Notes under the pieces: model-generated
The model's input: only the letters and a program-made list of their open reading frames with translations
The model's database searches: none
Told to the model about the DNA's origin: nothing
Made by a program: the position numbers and the translations under genes
Shown: positions 27,373-39,593 of the stretch, in pieces
Layout: every line of letters starts with the position of its first letter
Numbering within the stretch: position 1 is the first letter of the stretch
Assembly (NCBI GenBank): GCA_963702595.1
Contig: CAVPDC010000016.1
Span: 186,001 to 250,000 of the forward strand
Direction of reading: 5' to 3'
Length of the DNA stretch: 64,000 nucleotides
Origin: JALORV01 sp963702595
Lineage (GTDB): Bacteria; Pseudomonadota; Gammaproteobacteria; Burkholderiales; Burkholderiaceae_F

Positions 27373-28095
27373 ATGAAGGGAGTACTTGTGCTTGCCGTGA
27401 TCGCCGCCGTCGCAGGGGCGATCATCTGGCTTGTCCTCAAGGCCCGCCAACTCGAGCGCCAGCGGCACTTCGAGCGGCGCGTGCAGGCTCGCAAGCTGGG
27501 CTGGACCTACGACGACCAGCGCTCCGGACGCATCGACTACCGATTCGCCGGTTCGGCTGCCGGCATCGAGTGGGAGATGTGGTACGACAGTGACCGCGGC
27601 GACAAGTCGCCGACCCCTCGAGCCACCTGGCGCAGCAACAATCTGCGCACGCCGTCACTTTCCCTCGTGATCATCGGCCGCAAGCGCTTCGGGCTCGAGA
27701 GCGGCGTGGTTGGCCGGGTCCTGTTGGGTGTGGTCAGCGGCATTGCACAGGCCATGGCAGGTCACGGAGTTGGCTCCGACAAGACCGACTTCTACGACTG
27801 CGCGATCGACCTGCCCGAGGGCCGGCCGCTGTTCCGGGAACGATTCGCCGTTGCCGTCGCCCCGGACATGCCGCGCGGCTGGGTCGACGAGCAGTTGCAG
27901 ACCCTGCTGATGAACTGGGCAGCGCCGTCTTCCAAGGACTTCCGCACCGACGACAGCGTCGAGGTCAATCTCCGCGCCGATGGACTGCAGATCGTCGTGC
28001 AGCGCATGCCGGAGGACTTCGCGAGCTGGCAACATCTGGCGCGACTCGGAGAGCACATCGCGCAACAGCTGGTCCGAGCTGGCGCACGCCCATAG
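27373..28095 (+). CDS. hypothetical membrane-anchored protein, 240 aa
   Basis: N-terminal membrane anchor MKGVLVLAVIAAVAGAIIWLVL followed by a basic stretch (ARQLERQRHFERRVQARKLGW) and a soluble domain of about 200 residues with repeated beta-strand patterns (RIDYRFAGSAAGIEWEMWYDSDRG, LSLVIIGRKRFGLES). I do not recognise the family. Start ATG 27373 fits the anchor. A divergent promoter region of about 200 bases lies before it. Confidence 0.7.
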   Translation: MKGVLVLAVIAAVAGAIIWLVLKARQLERQRHFERRVQARKLGWTYDDQRSGRIDYRFAGSAAGIEWEMWYDSDRGDKSPTPRATWRSNNLRTPSLSLVIIGRKRFGLESGVVGRVLLGVVSGIAQAMAGHGVGSDKTDFYDCAIDLPEGRPLFRERFAVAVAPDMPRGWVDEQLQTLLMNWAAPSSKDFRTDDSVEVNLRADGLQIVVQRMPEDFASWQHLARLGEHIAQQLVRAGARP

Positions 28096-28206
28096 GCGGC
28101 TGCCGGGCGGCCTCTGTCCGCAGATTGTTTGTTGAAAGCTGGGCCACGCGATAACGACGATGATGTCGCTGCGCGCGAACCCTCGCCGCGGGACGACGGA
28201 GCACCG

Positions 28207-28912
28207 GTGGCGGGAAGGCAGAATCGAACAACCGAGCGCACGGCCGTGGTCGCCGGCGCCTCCGGCCTCGTCGGGCGCGAACTCATCGGCCGCCTCGCAC
28301 GCACGCCGGCCTACGGCCGGGTCATCGCGCTGACGCGGCGGCGCGCTGCAGTTGGAACATCCCAGGCTCGTCGAGGCACCCGCCCGCTTCGATGCGCTCG
28401 ACGACGTCCTTGCGCCGCTTCTGCCCCATTCGCCCGTCGACGCCTACTGCTGCCTTGGCACGACGATCCGCTCCGCCGGTTCGCAGCAGGCGTTCCGCCG
28501 CGTCGACCACGATCTCGTGCTCGCGTTCGCGCGCTGGGCTGCCAGCGTGCCGGTCTCTCGCCTGGTCGTCGTCAGTGCGCTCGGTGCCGATGCGAAGAGC
28601 CGCGCCTTCTACAACCGTGTCAAGGGTGAAACGGAGGACGATCTGCGCGCGGTTGCAGGTTCATCCCTGGTGCTCCTTCGCCCCAGCCTGCTGGACGGTC
28701 CGCGCACCGAACGGCGGTGGGGCGAATCGCTTGTACTGGCGATGACGCGGCCGGTGCGAACCTGGTTGCCGGCATCACTCAGGCCCGTGTCGGTCGAGGA
28801 CGTCGCGCAGTCGATGATCACTGCGGCCCTCGGGGACAAACCGACCGCCGTGCTGGAATCCGCCGCTCTGCAAGGTGCGGCACGGCGCGCCCAGTTGCAG
28901 GCAAGCTCCTGA
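28207..28912 (+). pseudogene. NAD(P)-binding protein (HTATIP2/epimerase-like), broken by one frameshift
   Basis: Short Rossmann-fold oxidoreductase of the TIP30/NmrA-like kind, about 234 residues when joined. The first frame has the nucleotide motif TAVVAGASGLVGRELIGRL and ends at about 28340; the second resumes with LEHPRLVEAPARFDALDDVL, then VDAYCCLGTTIRSAGS, LVVVSALGADAKS and the YNRVKGETEDDL motif holding the catalytic-type Tyr/Lys. Removing one G within 28335-28342 restores TRRALQLEHPRL. GTG 28207 is the most likely start; an open frame continues upstream to 28129. Confidence 0.8.
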
Positions 28913-29016
28913 AGCGGGCATCGATCGAACGCTCGATACATCGTTGCCGGAGTTCCTTCCGTCGAGACAGGGCCGGCGATGCCGGGATGTCCTCCGCGGA
29001 CGGTCGGGCACAACAT

Positions 29017-31444
29017 TTAACGCCGTGGCGTCAGCTCGAGTTCACGCGTGCCCTTCGATGCGGTCCGCATCGGCAAGTACTCGACGTCGCGCCATAACGG
29101 CAGCATCGACGCGTAGAACTCGGATAGCGGATGGCCGGACTGCCCCGTCGACAACACCCAGGTCGAAGCACTCGGTGACGCCAGGTCATAGATCGCGCGC
29201 AGGCTCGCCGCGTGATGCGTTCTGAACGGCGCATCGACGCGATTCGATAAGGCCCCGACGTTGACGGTAAACGTATCTCCGGGGTAAGCAGTGCTCAGGT
29301 CGAAGAGTCGCGCAAGCGGCCCGACGCTCGAAAAGGGTCGATGCTCCGCGACGGCGAGGTGCTCATCGCCCCAGCGCAGGCCGGCAACGTCGCGGCCGGA
29401 TTCGCGGGTCAGCCGCTCCACGGACGCATCCAGCGCCTCGGACATCAGCGTGAGGCAGGATTCGAAGCGTTGAGCGGTGCGACGGTCATCGCACCAGTCA
29501 CGCGCCGGTGACTTGCTCGTCAGCACATGCAGCAGCGCACGAGTCATGTCGGACGCCGCCACGAAGTCCACCGCGAGTTCGCCGAAATCGTCAGCGAACA
29601 CGCGCCACGCTAGTTCACGCCGCCAGGCGTGAAACAGCAGCGGCTCGGGCCGCTCGGTCAACATGGTTCCGTCCCACGCCTTCAGGCGCTCAAGCGCCTC
29701 ACGCCCCGCGATCGACAGGGGTTGGGCGGCGGCGAATGCCGCCATCAACTCGCGCGCCGGAAGCGACAGCACGTCGGCCTGTATGGCCCGAGTCGAGGCG
29801 ATGTCGTGCTTTTCGCGCGCGTCCACCAGTTGCTCGATGCGCCGCAGGCGGTACGGCGCGAACCAGTCGAAGGTGAGGTGATGCGGATACTCAGAGGAAA
29901 CGATGCGGTTGTTCGCCGTCGCAATGAAGCCCGATGCCGGGTCCAGGAGGCGTGGCGCCTCCGAGTACGGCAGGTACCCGTCCCAGTCGTAGCGGGCATC
30001 CCATCCGGGGGACGGCGCAATGCCGCGCAGGTCGTTGTCCGCGGTGCGCCGCGGGATCCGGCCGGTCACGACGAAACCGATGCGACCGTCGGCGTCCGCC
30101 AGCACCATTGATTGCGTGACGATCTGGAAGTCGCCCAGCGCCCGCTCGGCGTCTGCAACGTTCTGCGCGCGGTTCAAGGCACGGATGGCGGGCAGCGTAC
30201 GGTCCGTTGGTTCCAGAGCCGACCACTTAAGTGCCAGCACATAGCGCGGATGGACGAAGCTCTTGTCGATAGCGGCCAGCCCACTGATCACCGGCCCGTG
30301 CCGGGACTCGCGCACGACGAGATCGACGTCCGCCCCGTCCTTGATCTTGATGCGCTCGATGCGTTCGGCGAAGCGCTGCCAGCCGGTCGGCGTTTCGTAT
30401 TCGTGCACATCGTCGGGATTGAGTCGCTCGAGGTAGAGATCCTGCTGGTCCACGCCGGTGTTCGTCATGCCCCAGGCGACATGCGAGTTACGCCCCAGCA
30501 CGACGCCCGGCAGGCCGGGCAGCGTCGCACCGATGACGTCTAGCCCCGGAGCCTGCAGTGCGGCGAAGTACCAGACCGAGGGCGCCGTGAGACCGAGGTG
30601 CGGATCATTCGCGAGCAGCGGCTTGCCGCTGACCGTCCGCCGCCCGGCGAGTACCCAGTTGTTCGAGCCGAGACCTTCGCCCTGGCCGAAGCCGGCCGTC
30701 GGGATCTCGGCGAGTAATCGCTCTCGTGCTTCGTGCTGCGCGGACTTCAACGCCCCGAGCAGGCGGTACATCTCCACGTAGTCCGCGGCAACTGGCGGTG
30801 CTTCACCCGGCAACGGTGGATAGAGGTCCTCGATCTCCGCGCGCGTAAAGTTCTGCGCCAGGCGCAGGCGCCGTAGTTCCATGCGCATCGAATACGACGC
30901 GAGGTCCCACGCCATCATCAGCGACCAGGCGACCGAGTCCGCAGGGGTCCACGGTTCCGGCGCGGGCGCGCGGGTCAGCAGAAATTCCGGCGGCAGTGGA
31001 CCGCTGCGCGTTGTCAGGTACGCGTTGACACCGCCGACATAGGCATCGAGCAGCGCCCGGTGCTCTGCATCCAGCGACTGATGGATGTTCTGCGCGACGC
31101 GATGGACGCCCAGCGTGCGCAGAAACTGGTCCGTCGGCAAAGCCGAGGGTCCAAGCACTTCAGCCAGACGCCCCGCAGCGAGCCGCCGGTTGAACTCCAT
31201 CTGCCAGAGCCGGTCCTGTGCGTGCACGAATCCCAGCGCAAACGCCGCATCGCGTTCACTCGAGGCCACGATCGTCGGAATGCCCTGCTCGTCGCGCCGC
31301 GCCTTGACCGGGCGATCCAAGCCCGGGAACGGCAAGCTTGCCTTCGTGCAGCGGCTGACTGGCCTGCCGGTACCAAAGCGCTGCGGCTGCAATCAGCAGC
31401 GCAAGCAGAAGCGCGCTCCACCCCAGCCAGCGCAGAAGGCGCAT
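29017..31444 (-). pseudogene. penicillin acylase (S45) family protein, broken by one frameshift near the N-terminus
   Basis: N-terminal-nucleophile hydrolase of the penicillin/acyl-homoserine-lactone acylase family, about 808 residues when joined. The first frame (ATG 31444) gives a membrane anchor or signal MRLLRWLGWSALLLALLIAAAALWY and reaches HEGKLAVPGL. The second takes over with DRPVKARRDEQGIPTIVAS, and later has the autoprocessing site with the nucleophile Ser in GLGSNNWVLAGRRT, followed by GKPLLANDPHLGL. One surplus base at 31315-31322 (a CC pair on the plus strand) explains the break; the rest, including the C-terminal YPGDTFTVNVG block, is intact. Natural substrate unknown: beta-lactams, acyl-homoserine lactones or other amides. 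Confidence 0.88.
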
Positions 31445-31526
31445 GCCGACTCCAGCTCAGTCCCAGCGACGCATTGTGCTCGAAACTCTGCCCGTTCCCG
31501 CCGTTGCAGCAGGCTGTGTCGAGGGC

Positions 31527-32882
31527 TCAGGCTGTCTGGACCGCCGTCCGCCGTGCAAGCATCAGCGCCGCCACGAAAGACAGCGCGATGGTCGCGACGA
31601 CAACGGAGCCAAATGCGAGTTCCTTGCCTTCGCTCCATGCATCGACAAGAGGCGACGCAAGCTTAGCCGTGCCGAACGCTGCAACCAGAAGGCTAACGCC
31701 CGATACCGCCAGGCTCATCACTCGCGAGGCGATGCAGGCAAGTTGATCGGCACGCGCGATCAGGCGCGATATCCACAATCCGTTGACCCCATCCGTCACG
31801 AGCATGCCAAAGACAAAGAGAACTCCGAGCAGGAGGGCGTGGCCGACCCCGCCGAACTGAGTTGCCGTCACCGCGAACAGCGCCGATTGGCTCAAAGTGT
31901 CAAACGAAAGCGCAAACAGCGCTCCCACCAGCGCCACGGTCACTGGATGGCTCGCGCGATTCAGGCGCCCAAGCAGGCGCCCCTTCAGCCCGACCGGCGC
32001 AACAACCTCGCCCGGGGATGCCGTCAGCACCGCATGCAGGTTGACGATCCCGATGAGGGTCAGGAAGAGGATCGACGTCCACGCGCCGAACTGCTCGAGC
32101 CATTGTGGCGCATCCCAGCGTTCGCTTGCCGCCCCGACCACCAGCGCGATCGCCAGCACGACCGCGCCATGGCCGAGTGAAAACAGCGCACCGCAATAGC
32201 GACCGAAACGGCGGCCATGCCGCGCGTTGTAGCGCGTCAGACCATCAATGGTTGCGAGATGGTCCGCATCGAATCCGTGCTTCAGGCCCAGCAGGAACAC
32301 AAGGGCACAGAGCGCAGTCCACTCCGTCGGTAGTTCGTGCACACAACCCTCCTTCTTCGGCGTATGAACTTTAGACCGATTCTTCTTATCCGGTCCTTGT
32401 CGGGAATCAAGGGTGTTCGCTGTGCTGCCGGTCAGTGGTTGGGAGTCAGGTGGGAGTGGAACGTGGCGGGCCGGGTGCTCGACCTCGACCGTGACGAGAT
32501 TGAGTTGACCGTGCTTGACGCCCCGCTCTGCCGAAAGGGCATCGGCGAAGCGACGGACGTCACGTGAACGTCCCTTGAGCATGACGCTCTCGATGCAGTG
32601 GTCATGATCGAGATGCGCATGCATGGTCGAGATCGTCAGGTCATGGTGATCATGCTGCAGCGACGTCAGGCGCTCGGCCAGGTCGCGCTCATGGTGGTTG
32701 TAGACGTAGGAGAGATTGGCCACGCAGTGCGCGTTCTCGTCCGCATCCTCGCGGAACCGGTCTAGGTGCGCTCGCAGGATGTCGCGCACGGCCTCTGACC
32801 GGTTGCTGTAGCCGCGGCTCTCGATCAGCGCATCGAACTCGTGCGCCAGTTGGTCGTCGAGCGAAATCGTGAAGCGTTCCAT
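31527..32882 (-). CDS. NikR nickel regulator fused in frame to a NiCoT nickel/cobalt transporter (fusion probably artificial)
   Basis: One open frame of 451 codons. Residues 1-135 are NikR: the ribbon-helix-helix DNA-binding part (FTISLDDQLAHEFDALIE, SNRSEAVRDILRAHL) and the nickel site with His77, His88, His90 and Cys96. Residues 182-451 are a NiCoT-type permease with seven or eight membrane segments and its signature KHGFDADHLATIDGL near the first segment. Between them about 45 residues look like intergenic DNA read as protein. If one base of the GGG run at 32473-32475 is removed, NikR ends at 32432 with a His-containing tail (149 aa), and the transporter starts at its own GTG 32342 (271 aa) behind a strong ribosome site. 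The pair would then be a normal nickel-responsive regulator-transporter operon. Confidence 0.85.
   Translation of the reverse strand: MERFTISLDDQLAHEFDALIESRGYSNRSEAVRDILRAHLDRFREDADENAHCVANLSYVYNHHERDLAERLTSLQHDHHDLTISTMHAHLDHDHCIESVMLKGRSRDVRRFADALSAERGVKHGQLNLVTVEVEHPARHVPLPPDSQPLTGSTANTLDSRQGPDKKNRSKVHTPKKEGCVHELPTEWTALCALVFLLGLKHGFDADHLATIDGLTRYNARHGRRFGRYCGALFSLGHGAVVLAIALVVGAASERWDAPQWLEQFGAWTSILFLTLIGIVNLHAVLTASPGEVVAPVGLKGRLLGRLNRASHPVTVALVGALFALSFDTLSQSALFAVTATQFGGVGHALLLGVLFVFGMLVTDGVNGLWISRLIARADQLACIASRVMSLAVSGVSLLVAAFGTAKLASPLVDAWSEGKELAFGSVVVATIALSFVAALMLARRTAVQTA
32340..32357 (-). promoter_or_regulatory. internal ribosome site and GTG start of the NiCoT transporter
   Basis: On the minus strand AAGGAGG, five bases, then GTG at 32342. 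The stretch is locally AT-richer than the coding parts around it. It decides where the transporter begins and argues that NikR and the transporter are two proteins. Confidence 0.75.
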
Positions 32883-32935
32883 GCAGCCTCCCGCGGCAAG
32901 AAAGCCAGTATAGGAGCCGGCAGGCGCCGCAAATG

Positions 32936-32967
32936 AAAACGCCCCGGTACCTTGCGGTATCGGGGCG
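32936..32967 (-). terminator. rRNA operon terminator
   Basis: 12-bp stem (one G-T pair) around a TTGC loop, CGCCCCGGTACC / GGTATCGGGGCG, followed on the minus strand by GTTTTC. It lies just past the 5S gene and before nikR. Confidence 0.88.
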
Positions 32968-32979
32968 TCGGTATGGCGA

Positions 32980-33096
32980 GCCTGACGATGTCCTACTTTC
33001 GCGGGAAATACATCCCACTATCATCGGCGCTGAGTCGTTTCACTGTCCTGTTCGGGATGGGAAGGAGTGGTTCCAACTCGCTATGGTCGTCAGGCA
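32980..33096 (-). rRNA. rrf: 5S ribosomal RNA
   Basis: About 117 bases. Ends pair as helix I (TGCCTGACGA with TCGTCAGGC), and the conserved loop CCGAACAGG...GAAACG... is present. Last gene of the rrn operon. Confidence 0.95.
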
Positions 33097-33231
33097 AAAC
33101 TGATTGACCTCGCGAATGCGGCCGCTATGCGGTCGCGCTCGAAAGATCCAAATCGGAAGAAGCAAAGGCCACGCAACGTGGCGATCGTGCTTGCGTTCGC
33201 GCCTCAACTCACTGAGGAGGCAGCACGGTTA

Positions 33232-36116
<2,885 letters not shown>

Positions 36117-36270
36117 ACCCTGCCGCCTTTTGCCAGGCACGGTTAACAAGCGACCGCATTGCCGTTGTTCTCAGTTGTTGCTGAGAGCTCGAATGCAATC
36201 ACAACCCGTTATCAACTCTCTCCTGGCTCATCACCAGGCGCAGAGTTGAAACGCTTTGCTTCTTCCGAAT

Positions 36271-36281
36271 TGTTAAAGATC
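36271..36281 (-). promoter_or_regulatory. boxA antitermination site in the 16S-23S spacer
   Basis: Minus-strand CGATCTTTAACA followed by ATTCGG closely matches the spacer boxA of proteobacterial rrn operons, where NusB/NusE bind to prevent early termination. Confidence 0.7.
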
Positions 36282-36353
36282 GAAACAGCGATTTGACCAA
36301 TGGTCAAACGGAAATCCGCGGTACGGACTTTCGTTTGACGTCTGCTCAAGTAG

Positions 36354-36429
36354 TGGTGGAGGTGAACGGGATCGAACCGATGACCTCCTGCTTGCAAAGC
36401 AGGCGCTCTCCCAATTGAGCTACACCCCC
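36354..36429 (-). tRNA. tRNA-Ala (anticodon TGC)
   Basis: 76 bases with encoded CCA. Acceptor arms GGGGGTG / CACCTCC, anticodon loop CTTTGCAAG, T-loop GGTTCGATCCC. Lies between tRNA-Ile and 23S rRNA, as usual in proteobacterial rrn operons. Confidence 0.98.
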
Positions 36430-36451
36430 GGCACTTCACCCGCACCGAGTG

Positions 36452-36528
36452 TGGTGGGTCTGGTTGGAATCGAACCAACGACCCCCGCCTTATCAAGACG
36501 GTGCTCTAACCGGCTGAGCTACAGACCC
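36452..36528 (-). tRNA. tRNA-Ile (anticodon GAT)
   Basis: 77 bases with encoded CCA. Acceptor arms GGGTCTG / CAGACCC, D-loop CAGCCGGTTAGAG, anticodon loop CTTGATAAG, T-loop GGTTCGATTCC. First tRNA after 16S rRNA. Confidence 0.98.
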
Positions 36529-36660
36529 TTCCGAAATGCAAACTCGTCAGGGCCTGGCGCTGCGCGACGCCAATACTTCTACCTCTTGCGCCACCCTGCG
36601 CCACTCGCTGCTGCAAGAACCAACCGATAAGTGTGGACGCTTAACTCGAAGCGCGTACTC

Positions 36661-38195
<1,535 letters not shown>

Positions 38196-38425
38196 GATTC
38201 TGTTTGCGCAACCGTGCTAGGCACGATTGATTACTCACTCGCTGGAATCGAGGTATTTGATGTTTCCACCGAAGTGTCGACACCTTTTCCCTCTTTCCAT
38301 TGCGTGAGCACTTAATGTCTTGAGTTCAGCCGGCGCAGTCAGTTGATGTCGTGGTGTGAGACCACGACGACCTTCCGTGCCGGTTGCGCCTTTCATCAAG
38401 CGCCCACACTTATCGGCTGTTTCGT

Positions 38426-38436
38426 TGTTAAAGAGC
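38426..38436 (-). promoter_or_regulatory. boxA antitermination site in the rrn leader
   Basis: Minus-strand GCTCTTTAACA, one base from the TGCTCTTTAACA consensus, about 55 bases after the promoter -10. Binding site for the Nus antitermination complex. Confidence 0.8.
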
Positions 38437-38490
38437 GTGCTCGCCGCGGTCAAAGATGTTGCATCGCAACCGCGGCAGCGAAGAAGCGGA

Positions 38491-38519
38491 ATTATGAGGG
38501 ACAGGAAAATTCGTGTCAA
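38491..38519 (-). promoter_or_regulatory. sigma-70 promoter of the rrn operon
   Basis: Minus-strand TTGACA (38514-38519) and CATAAT (38491-38496) separated by 17 bases, a near-consensus promoter, followed by a GC-rich start region as expected for stringently controlled rrn promoters. 16S rRNA begins about 295 bases downstream. Confidence 0.85.
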
Positions 38520-38766
38520 GCCGACCTCTGAGCGGAACTCAAGGAGCGGCCTCATTTGCCTCTCATTCAGTGGCGAGCAGCGACCCCTCGAGCGTCGGAT
38601 GTGGTCACGCAATGACATTCACCTGATGGCCCCTAAGTCCTTGTTCCACAACGCTGTAGGAGTCTGCGAGTCAGGGCGACGCGATCCCCGCGGGGCGACT
38701 TAGGGAGGATGCTCTAGTTGCTGCCCGGACTCGCACGTACGACTCCGCTTTGCGAAGCCGAACTTG

Positions 38767-39543
38767 CTACTTGTGCTGGAAGTTCGCGGACCGCTTCTCG
38801 ACGAACGCGGCCATGCCTTCTTTCTGGTCGATAGTCGCAAACAGTGAATGAAAGAGACGTCGCTCAAAGAGCATTCCCTCGGCGAGCGGTGCTTCGTAGG
38901 CGCGGTTGATCGCTTCCTTGGCCATCATTACGGCGGGCAGCGACTGTCCGGCGATCGTGGCGGCAGCGGCAAGCGTTTCCTCCAGCAGCTTGTCGGCGGC
39001 AATGACACGCGACACCAGTCCTGCTCGTTCGGCCTCCGCGGCATCCATCATCCGTCCCGTCAGTACGAGATCCATCGCCTTGGCTTTGCCGACAGCCCGC
39101 GGCAAGCGCTGCGTTCCACCGGCGCCAGGGATGATGCCGAGCTTGATCTCCGGCTGGCCAAACTTGGCGGTGTCAGAGGCGAACACGATGTCGCACATCA
39201 TCGCCAGTTCGCAACCGCCTCCGAGCGCGTAACCGGAGACCGCGGCGATGACAGGCTTGCGGATACGCCGCAGCGTTTCCCAGTTGCGCGAGATGTATTC
39301 GGACTTGAAGACGTCCATGTAGGACCAGTCTTTCATCGCGCCGATGTCCGCACCGGCCGCAAAGGCCTTCTCGCTGCCGGTGATCACGACGGCGCCGATT
39401 CCTTCGTCAGCGTCGAATGCAAGCAGCGCATGACCCAACTCGTCCATCAGCTGATCGTTCAGCGCATTGAGCGCCTTCGGACGGTTGAGTGTCACGAGGC
39501 CGACGCGACCGCGGGCCTCGACCAGGATGTTTTGGTACTCCAT
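38767..39543 (-). CDS. enoyl-CoA hydratase
   Basis: Crotonase-fold hydratase of fatty-acid beta-oxidation, adding water to 2-enoyl-CoA; 258 residues, cytoplasmic. Oxyanion-hole motifs are KAFAAGADIGAMKD and YALGGGCELAMMCDIV; the catalytic Glu lies in FGQPEIKLGIIPGAGGTQRL, the same layout as mitochondrial ECHS1, and the C-terminus has the trimer-forming FAT...EGMAAFVEKR. Start ATG 39543 gives the standard N-terminus MEYQNILVEARGRVGLVTLNRP. Stands alone, 50 bases downstream of the GGDEF-EAL gene. Confidence 0.95.
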   Translation of the reverse strand: MEYQNILVEARGRVGLVTLNRPKALNALNDQLMDELGHALLAFDADEGIGAVVITGSEKAFAAGADIGAMKDWSYMDVFKSEYISRNWETLRRIRKPVIAAVSGYALGGGCELAMMCDIVFASDTAKFGQPEIKLGIIPGAGGTQRLPRAVGKAKAMDLVLTGRMMDAAEAERAGLVSRVIAADKLLEETLAAAATIAGQSLPAVMMAKEAINRAYEAPLAEGMLFERRLFHSLFATIDQKEGMAAFVEKRSANFQHK

Positions 39544-39593
39544 GACGTGCCTCCTCGCAGTGTCGCCCGAGTGTAATGCCGGGCGCGCAGCGA

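Larger units (their letters stand above)
38196..38766 (-). other. rRNA operon leader and upstream region
   Basis: 570 bases between the enoyl-CoA hydratase gene (same strand, upstream) and 16S rRNA. It holds the promoter at 38491-38519, the leader boxA at 38426-38436 and about 230 bases of leader that pair in part with the 16S-23S spacer for processing. Upstream of the promoter I see no second promoter or gene; the AT-poor 38520-38760 stretch may carry Fis sites, which I cannot confirm. Confidence 0.7.

Noticed and set aside
38235..38618. 127-codon minus-strand frame in the rRNA leader
   Set aside because: Covers the rrn promoter and boxA; no family resemblance, so it is leader DNA read by chance.
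38680..38700. CCCCGCGGGG palindrome as terminator of the enoyl-CoA hydratase gene
   Set aside because: No loop space or T-run follows, so I do not call a terminator.
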